Part shown: one piece after another, positions 58,962 through 64,000 of the stretch | Numbering within the stretch: position 1 is the stretch's first letter | Layout: every line of letters starts with the position of its first letter | Assembly: GCF_000830985.1 (NCBI RefSeq) | Contig: NZ_CP007151.1 | Location: 1,736,001 to 1,800,000 of the forward strand | Direction: 5' to 3' | Length of the DNA stretch: 64,000 nt | From: Marinobacter similis | GTDB lineage: Bacteria > Pseudomonadota > Gammaproteobacteria > Pseudomonadales > Oleiphilaceae | The notes under the pieces: model-generated | What the model saw: only the letters and a program-made list of their open reading frames with translations | Told to the model about the DNA's origin: nothing | Database searches by the model: none | Made by a program: the position numbers and the translations under genes

Positions 58962-59577
58962 ACAGTAACAGCTGGCCGGCCAGTAACAGCAGTACGCCGC
59001 CCATCATGCGGTCGAGCCAATGGCCAAACCGGTTAAAGCCCCGGCGGACACGGGGCAGTGTGAAGAACACTGCAACCAGGGCAAACCACAAGGCGGTGGC
59101 AGCAGCCATGTAGAGGCCGTAGCCGGCCTGCAGGGCAACCGGGGTGTCCGGACTGATCACCACGGAGAACAGGGAAACAAAAAACAGGGTGGCCTTGGGG
59201 TTAAGAGCATTGGTCAAGAAACCCAGGCGCAGCGCCGCCAGCCCCGATTGAGGAGTGCCAGGTTCAGCGTTGACGTGAATGCCTCCGGCGCGCGAACGCA
59301 GGCATTGAATGGCAATCCAGGTGAGGTATAGGGCACCGACCACTTTCAGGATACTGAACAGCCACACCGATTGCTGGATGATCAGGCCGATACCCAGCAG
59401 TGAATAAGCCACGTGCACCAGGATGCCGAGCCCGATACCCACCGCGGTCAGCAGGGCACGGTCCCGGCTTTGACTGAGCGCCTGCCTGAGCATAATGGCA
59501 AAGTCTGGGCCAGGGCTGGCCACCGCCAGAAGATGCACAAGGGCGACAGTCAGAAATTCAGGCCAAAAATTATACAC
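58906..59577 (-). CDS. LysE/RhtB family amino-acid exporter
   Basis: An inner-membrane protein of 223 aa with six hydrophobic helices. The family signature is VASPGPDFAIMLRQALSQSR near the N-terminus and GFLTNALNPKATLFFVSLF in the middle. Substrates of the family are amino acids and homoserine lactones. It starts at a GTG. It is convergent with aroG, with an unusually long 56-bp coding overlap, and divergent from the lpd-like gene across a repeat-bearing region. Confidence 0.9.
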   Translation of the reverse strand: MYNFWPEFLTVALVHLLAVASPGPDFAIMLRQALSQSRDRALLTAVGIGLGILVHVAYSLLGIGLIIQQSVWLFSILKVVGALYLTWIAIQCLRSRAGGIHVNAEPGTPQSGLAALRLGFLTNALNPKATLFFVSLFSVVISPDTPVALQAGYGLYMAAATALWFALVAVFFTLPRVRRGFNRFGHWLDRMMGGVLLLLAGQLLLSTVSGSEPPSGSSPGTDL

Positions 59578-59599
59578 GATTCAATCCCTCGATCCTGTT

Positions 59600-59639
59600 G
59601 GTTGCAAGAGGTTGCAGGTGGTCGCAAAAGGCTGCAAGC
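59600..59639. repeat. Four tandem 10-bp repeats (GGYTGCAARN) in divergent promoter
   Basis: GGTTGCAAGA, GGTTGCAGGT, GGTCGCAAAA and GGCTGCAAGC follow each other without gaps. A fifth copy, GGTTGCAAGG, lies at 59784-59793 and runs into the AGGAGAGG ribosome site of the lpd-like gene. The 10-bp period puts all copies on one DNA face. The array may bind a regulator of either divergent gene. Confidence 0.6.
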
Positions 59640-59803
59640 GCCCCAGCTTAAGTCAATTATCCGGAAATTTCCCCTTTGCTCATACCCTTCTGGCTCATGG
59701 GCGATCTGATCTGCTGCTTTCAGCCTATACCCTATACTGTTGATTACATAAGGCTCTGCCAGCACGTCATTCGACGTCACGACGGTTGCAAGGAGAGGTT
59801 TGT

Positions 59804-61258
59804 ATGGAAAAGCGAGAGGTCGATGTTGCCATTATCGGGGTCGGCACCGCCGGGATGGTCGCCTACCAGCGTGTCCGCAAAGCCACTGACAATGTGGTGC
59901 TGATTGAGGCGAACCGGTACGGGACTACGTGTGCCCGGGTCGGCTGCATGCCCAGTAAACTGCTGATCGCAGCGGCGGACAATGCCCATCACATGACTAC
60001 TGGGCCACTGTTTGGCATTTCAGCCGGTGACATCAACATCGATGGCAAGGCGGTGATGAAACGGGTTCGCCAGGAACGGGATCGCTTTGTTGGCCCGGTG
60101 GTGGAGTCGGTGGACAAATTCCCCGATCACCACCGCATGTTCGGGCACGCCCGGTTTGCCGGTCCGAAGCGCTTGATGATTGAGGGCACCAACGGCGACG
60201 TCCGGGAGGTGCATGCTGAACGGATCATCATTGCCACTGGGTCCCGCCCCAATATCCCGGGTTTTCTAAAGGAAGCGAAAGACCGCCTAGTGGTTAACGA
60301 TGATCTCTTCGAATGGCAGGACCTGCCGGAGTCCGTTGCGGTGTTTGGTCCCGGAGTGATCGGCCTGGAGCTGGGTCAGGCCTTGAGCCGTCTTGGTGTG
60401 CGAGTGCGAATGTTTGGTGTGGGTGGCTCGGTAGGGCCGATTCTTGATGAGACCATTCGGCAGTACGCCCTCGACACGTTCAACCGAGAGTTCCCGCTCA
60501 ACCCCGAGGCGGATGTAAAACAGGTGGAACGCACTGAGAGCGGCGTCCGGATTACCTTTCAGGATGACGATCAGGGAGAGGTGTCCGAGACCTTCGATTA
60601 CCTCCTGGCCGCGACCGGTCGGCGTCCCAACGTTGATGGCCTGGACATCCTGAATGCTGAAATTGAGCTGGATGACAAAGGCATGCCGCTGTTCGATCCG
60701 TACACCCTTCGCTGCGGCGACAGCCACATTTTCATTGCCGGCGATGCCAATAACACACTGCCGCTGCTGCATGAGGCGGCCGACGAGGGCCGAATCGCCG
60801 GCGACAACGCGGCGGCCTACCCGGAAGTTATGGCGGGCATGCGCCGCACACCCCTGGCTGTGGTGTTTACCGATCCGCAGATTGCCGCCGTGGGCCTGAC
60901 CATTGATGAAGTGGACGAGCGCTGCAAGGGCCGCTTTGCCGTTGGCGAAGTGTCGTTTGAAGATCAGGGCCGCAGCCGGGTTATTGGCAAGAACGTGGGC
61001 CTTTTGCGGGTATACGGCGAGCACGGCTCCGGGTTGTTCATGGGCGCCGAGATGTTCGGGCCCGCGGCCGAGCACATTGCCCACTTGCTGGCCTGGTCGG
61101 CCCAACACCGGATGACCGTCAGTGAGATGCTCGAGATGCCGTTCTATCACCCGGTCATTGAAGAAGGTTTGCGCACGGCCTTGAAACAACTGAATCGCAA
61201 CCTCAGTAAGGGCCCAGAGCCAGCAGAAGGCTGTACCGATTGTGGCCCCGGTGTTTAG
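59804..61258 (+). CDS. Dihydrolipoamide-dehydrogenase-like pyridine nucleotide-disulfide oxidoreductase
   Basis: An FAD enzyme of 484 aa. The FAD Rossmann motif is VAIIGVGTAGMVAY. The redox-active disulfide is TTCARVGCMPSK (Cys about 47 and 52). An NAD-binding GPGVIGLELGQAL precedes the C-terminal dimerisation domain, whose His-Glu pair lies in MPFYHPVIEEGL. No pyruvate or oxoglutarate dehydrogenase genes are near, so it is a stand-alone lipoamide, mercuric or glutathione-type reductase. The protein ends in a Cys pair (EGCTDCGPGV). The ATG at 59804 has AGGAGAGG upstream. Confidence 0.9.
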   Translation: MEKREVDVAIIGVGTAGMVAYQRVRKATDNVVLIEANRYGTTCARVGCMPSKLLIAAADNAHHMTTGPLFGISAGDINIDGKAVMKRVRQERDRFVGPVVESVDKFPDHHRMFGHARFAGPKRLMIEGTNGDVREVHAERIIIATGSRPNIPGFLKEAKDRLVVNDDLFEWQDLPESVAVFGPGVIGLELGQALSRLGVRVRMFGVGGSVGPILDETIRQYALDTFNREFPLNPEADVKQVERTESGVRITFQDDDQGEVSETFDYLLAATGRRPNVDGLDILNAEIELDDKGMPLFDPYTLRCGDSHIFIAGDANNTLPLLHEAADEGRIAGDNAAAYPEVMAGMRRTPLAVVFTDPQIAAVGLTIDEVDERCKGRFAVGEVSFEDQGRSRVIGKNVGLLRVYGEHGSGLFMGAEMFGPAAEHIAHLLAWSAQHRMTVSEMLEMPFYHPVIEEGLRTALKQLNRNLSKGPEPAEGCTDCGPGV

Positions 61259-61427
61259 CGGGCGGTCTTCATAGGCGGTCTGAAGGGTATGAGTTAGTGC
61301 CTATAGCGATTACTTAGCCAATAACCGGGCCCTATCAATAGGATTGGTGAATTTTACTTCTGTGCCGTCTGGTTGTGGCCTAGGATGGCGGTCATACTCA
61401 ATTAAGTTAACGTCAAGGAGACACGCA

Positions 61428-61901
61428 ATGGGTAAGAACTTTATTGGTTTGGACACGGAAAAAACTGTGCAGTTGGCAGATTCGTTGAATGATCTGCTGT
61501 CCAACTATCAGATTTTCTACATGAACGTGCGCGGTTATCACTGGAACATCAAGGGTGATAATTTCTTCGAGCTGCACGTGAAGTTTGAGGAGCTGTACGA
61601 CGACCTTCTGTTGAAAATTGACGAGATTGCCGAGCGGGTGCTTACTCTCGGTCATCGTCCGGCCCATGCCTACAGCACCTATATCGAGAAATCAGAGGTG
61701 CAGGAAAAGAAAGATGTTTCCGACGGCCTGGAAGCGATGGAAAACATCGTTGAAAGCTTTGCCAAGCTGATTGGTAAGCAGCGTGATCTGTTGAGCCTGG
61801 CGAGCGATTCCGACGACGAAGGCACCGCGGCACTGATGAGTGACTACATCTCACAGCAGGAAAAAACTGTGTGGATGTATCGGAGCTATCTGGGTCACTA
61901 G
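61428..61901 (+). CDS. dps: Dps-family ferritin-like DNA-protection protein
   Basis: A subunit of 157 aa of a dodecameric iron-storage and peroxide-detoxifying shell. The ferroxidase residues sit in YHWNIKGDNFFELHVKFEELY, interrupted here by the inter-subunit spacing (His about 44, Asp/Glu about 67-71). It lacks a Lys-rich DNA-binding N-terminal tail. AAGGAG precedes the ATG. CCTATCAATAGG (61331-61342), a near-palindrome, lies about 90 bp upstream and may be a regulator site. A strong terminator follows. Confidence 0.92.
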   Translation: MGKNFIGLDTEKTVQLADSLNDLLSNYQIFYMNVRGYHWNIKGDNFFELHVKFEELYDDLLLKIDEIAERVLTLGHRPAHAYSTYIEKSEVQEKKDVSDGLEAMENIVESFAKLIGKQRDLLSLASDSDDEGTAALMSDYISQQEKTVWMYRSYLGH

Positions 61902-61922
61902 GCCCGATAGAATTCCCGAAGT

Positions 61923-61948
61923 AAGGGCGGCCCAGGCCGCCCTTTTTT
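61923..61948 (+). terminator. Rho-independent terminator after dps
   Basis: A perfect stem GGGCGGCC / GGCCGCCC (61925-61932 and 61935-61942) with a CA loop is followed by T6. It ends 27 bp from the stop of the convergent flavoprotein gene, so it may act for both. Confidence 0.92.
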
Positions 61949-61974
61949 GTGCCGGGTAAAGTAACCGGACGAAA

Positions 61975-63099
61975 TCAGACGGCGGCTTCAAGCGGCGGAA
62001 CCTGCTGATGCAGGAACCACTTTTCGGTCACTACCTTCCGAGTGAACCAATGGGAGCGCATCAGCGTGGTAGCCAGCGGCGTCTTGATCCAGTCGGGCAC
62101 CTGCCAGCCTTGCTCCAGTTCGGTGGCCCGGGTGCCGAAGCGTTCGGCGATGGCATCGCCGTAGAGTTGCAGTGACGATGCCGAATAATCCTGTGCATCG
62201 CGAATAACATCGGCCGCCATCAGGGCGGATTCAATTGCCGGCCGAATGCCTTCGCCACTCTGGGTGTAAGCCAGTCCGGCAGAATCGCCAATCAGCAAAA
62301 TGCCGTCGTCGACCAATGGCCGTTCGGCGTGGGCATAGAGCAGGTAGGCATGGCCTTTGAACCGACCCGGAAGATCGGCCGGAATGCGGCCGGTGTCTTT
62401 CATGTCCTGCACAAAGGCTTCCAGGTGCTCGGTCAGCCGGTGATTGTCTTCCCGGCCCAGGCCGATATTCAGATAATTCTCCTTGCGGAACACCCAGGCG
62501 TAGCCCTTGAGATCGCGGCAAAACCAGAGTTCCGGGGTGTCACCCCGGGCCTGGCAAATCTGGGCCTGCTCCGGCGTCATCTCGAACTCGACCTCTTTAG
62601 CGGCAACGATGGTTTCATGACTGCCGGGGCCCTCGCCCAGTAATCGCGCCACCGGACAGAAGTGGCCACCGGCACCGATGATCAGCGGTGCTTCCCAGGT
62701 GCCGTTGACCTGCCAGTTTCCGCCCTCGCGATTGATGCTTTTCACGGGTGTGGAGAGCATCTTTGGCGCGGTCACCCGGTCCAGCAGGTAGGTGTCAAAC
62801 TCGCACCGGCGAATGCCATAACTGACCACGTCGCCATGGTCGTTTTCCACCGGTGCCTGGCCCATCATACCGATGCGGAAGCGTCGGATGGGTTGCAGGG
62901 TTCGGCCGTGGCTGTAGTCGTCGCGATCGATTTTAAGGGTGTTCATCACTGCTGGCGTGACCCAGCCGGCGCAGGTCTTGTCCCGTGGGAAGTCCTGTTT
63001 GTCGATTAACAGTATGCGTTTGCCACTGTCCTGCAGGCTTTGGGCCAGGGTAGAGCCTGCAGGGCCGGCGCCAACAATGATCAGATCGTAGTAATCCAT
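61975..63099 (-). CDS. Geranylgeranyl-reductase-family FAD oxidoreductase
   Basis: A flavoprotein of 374 aa of the GGR/FixC-like family. The FAD motif is YDLIIVGAGPAGSTLAQSL, then DFPRDKTCAGWVTPAVM. The family PxxYxWxFP-type segment appears as LKGYAWVFRKENYLNIG, and the second FAD motif as LLIGDSAGLAYTQSGEGI. Members reduce isoprenoid or other lipid double bonds. The ATG overlaps the last base of the cfa-type stop (TGATG), so it is coupled to the lipid methyltransferase and probably acts on the same lipid. Confidence 0.88.
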   Translation of the reverse strand: MDYYDLIIVGAGPAGSTLAQSLQDSGKRILLIDKQDFPRDKTCAGWVTPAVMNTLKIDRDDYSHGRTLQPIRRFRIGMMGQAPVENDHGDVVSYGIRRCEFDTYLLDRVTAPKMLSTPVKSINREGGNWQVNGTWEAPLIIGAGGHFCPVARLLGEGPGSHETIVAAKEVEFEMTPEQAQICQARGDTPELWFCRDLKGYAWVFRKENYLNIGLGREDNHRLTEHLEAFVQDMKDTGRIPADLPGRFKGHAYLLYAHAERPLVDDGILLIGDSAGLAYTQSGEGIRPAIESALMAADVIRDAQDYSASSLQLYGDAIAERFGTRATELEQGWQVPDWIKTPLATTLMRSHWFTRKVVTEKWFLHQQVPPLEAAV

Positions 63100-64000
63100 C
63101 ACGCTTGCTCCGGTGCTGCGGGTGTTGTGTAGAGGTCTTGTCGGCTTTGTGGCAATTGGTTGTTGGCACCGTGGGTGAACACTACCTGGAAAAGCTGCAG
63201 TGAGCCGGTCCGGAATGCAGCAATGGAGCCGGCCAGATACATGCGCCAGGCCCGGGTAAAGTGCTCATCATACATCTCCGAGACCTGGTCCTGGTTTTCG
63301 GTGAACCGATCCATCCAGTGGCTCAGGGTCTGGGCGTAGTGCAGCCGGAGGTTCTCCACATCGAGGACGGAGAAATCACCCTGTTCACAGATCTCCATGA
63401 ACTCGCCAATGCTGGGCGGGTAGGCCCCCGGGAAAATCCGTTTCTCAATCCAGGCATTCATCAGCATGGGCCGGTTACGGCCGATGCTGTGGAGCAAGGC
63501 AATGCCGTCCGGTTTGAGGCTGCGTTTGATCAGGGCCGACAGTGCCGGGTAATTCTCCTTGCCGACGTGTTCGAGCATGCCAATCGATACGAAGGCATCG
63601 TACTGACCTTTTATATTTCGGTAGTCGTCCTCCACGTACTCAACCAGGTGGTCCAGCTGTTGCTGGCGGGCCTGCTCCCGGGCATAGACCAGTTGCTCCC
63701 GGGAGATGTTGTAGGAGTGCACTTTCACACCATAGTGACGGGCCATGTAACGGGCCAGTCCGCCCCAACCACAGCCGGCCTCGACTACGGTCATGCCCGG
63801 TTTGAGCCGGAGTTTGCGGCAGACATGTTCCAGCTTGGCCAGTTGTGCCTGCTCCAGGGTCAGGTCGGGGCGCTCGTAGTAAGCACAGGTGTACTGCATT
63901 TCCGCCTGATCCAGCCACAACTGGTAGAACTCGTTGCCCAGATCGTAGTGGTGGTGGATGTTTTCCTTGGCTTCGGTGATCCCGGTGGAGCGCGGGTTGT
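63099..64000 (-). CDS. Cyclopropane-fatty-acid-synthase-type lipid methyltransferase (partial, window edge)
   Basis: The C-terminal 300 residues of a CFA-synthase family enzyme, open to the window edge; the frame continues upstream as ITEAKENIHHHYDLGNEFYQ. The SAM-binding motif is VVEAGCGWGGLARYMARH. Catalytic blocks include YTCAYY, SIGMLEHVGKENYPA and HSIGRNRP. Family members add a methylene or methyl from SAM across a double bond in membrane lipids. The N-terminus is missing. It is coupled to the downstream flavoprotein gene. Confidence 0.9.
   Translation of the reverse strand, partial: NPRSTGITEAKENIHHHYDLGNEFYQLWLDQAEMQYTCAYYERPDLTLEQAQLAKLEHVCRKLRLKPGMTVVEAGCGWGGLARYMARHYGVKVHSYNISREQLVYAREQARQQQLDHLVEYVEDDYRNIKGQYDAFVSIGMLEHVGKENYPALSALIKRSLKPDGIALLHSIGRNRPMLMNAWIEKRIFPGAYPPSIGEFMEICEQGDFSVLDVENLRLHYAQTLSHWMDRFTENQDQVSEMYDEHFTRAWRMYLAGSIAAFRTGSLQLFQVVFTHGANNQLPQSRQDLYTTPAAPEQA

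Noticed and set aside
60287..61189. Minus-strand open frame of 300 codons over the lipoamide-dehydrogenase-like gene
   Set aside because: Antisense shadow caused by third-position GC bias; no family resemblance.
1..64000. Mobile elements, CRISPR arrays, prophage, tRNA or rRNA genes
   Set aside because: I looked through all intergenic regions and frames and found no transposase, integrase, spaced direct repeats or cloverleaf/rRNA-like sequence.

Overview
The window is a gene-dense, GC-rich chromosomal segment with no rRNA, tRNA, CRISPR array, insertion sequence or prophage that I could see. Protein content and gene order point to a gammaproteobacterium of the Pseudomonas/Alteromonadales-like marine type, most probably Marinobacter or a close relative. 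That identification is inference from synteny and protein resemblance; no database was searched. Markers include vfr-osmC-speD, trpE-G-D-C with rpe-gph, murU-amgK-lptD-surA-pdxA-rsmA-apaH, and a lipase with its steric foldase. || Layout. 0-3 kb: arginine synthesis (argE end, argA) and a zinc-protease lipoprotein. 3-8 kb: a giant PilZ/DUF1631/GGDEF/EAL protein with degenerate catalytic motifs, then prkB. 8-11 kb: pirin, azoreductase, speD, OsmC-like. 11-24 kb: vfr, then a block of accessory metabolism (hydrolase, membrane desaturase/hydroxylase, GSTs, META-domain lipoprotein, glycine-betaine proXWV importer, M14 deacylase, DUF4202) that separates vfr from the trp cluster. 24-30 kb: trpCDGE, gph and rpe on the minus strand. 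30-41 kb: cell-envelope and housekeeping block (murU, amgK, lptD, surA, pdxA, rsmA, apaH, thiS, thiG). 41-47 kb: slmA, inositol-phosphatase family, aminotransferase, two periplasmic binding proteins. One of these is a PstS-OmpA fusion with a three-repeat PHO box. 47-51 kb: LuxR response regulator, histidine kinase, lipase and foldase. 51-56 kb: RND efflux pump with adaptor. 56-59 kb: small J-domain protein, orphan secretin-N protein, and a DAHP synthase preceded by an aromatic-rich leader peptide and terminator (apparent attenuator). 59-64 kb: LysE exporter, lipoamide-dehydrogenase-like flavoprotein, Dps, geranylgeranyl-reductase-family flavoprotein and a CFA-synthase-type methyltransferase cut by the window edge. 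|| Sequence quality. At least 18 genes carry frame breaks (about 23 in all), including lptD, speD, rpe, pdxA and prkB. Nearly all are restored by adding one base, usually a G or C next to a short G/C run. I therefore read them as indel errors in the assembly rather than true pseudogenes, and I give full-length spans with the approximate break position. || Non-coding highlights. (1) The aromatic attenuator in front of DAHP synthase. (2) Two copies of a modular intergenic element of about 110 bp, with 28-nt complementary arms that differ between copies around a conserved core of about 53 nt; each copy sits between convergent genes. (3) A PHO box of three 11-bp repeats. (4) A 10-bp repeat array in the lysE/lpd divergent promoter. 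(5) Candidate operators in front of the RND pump and the DUF1631 gene.
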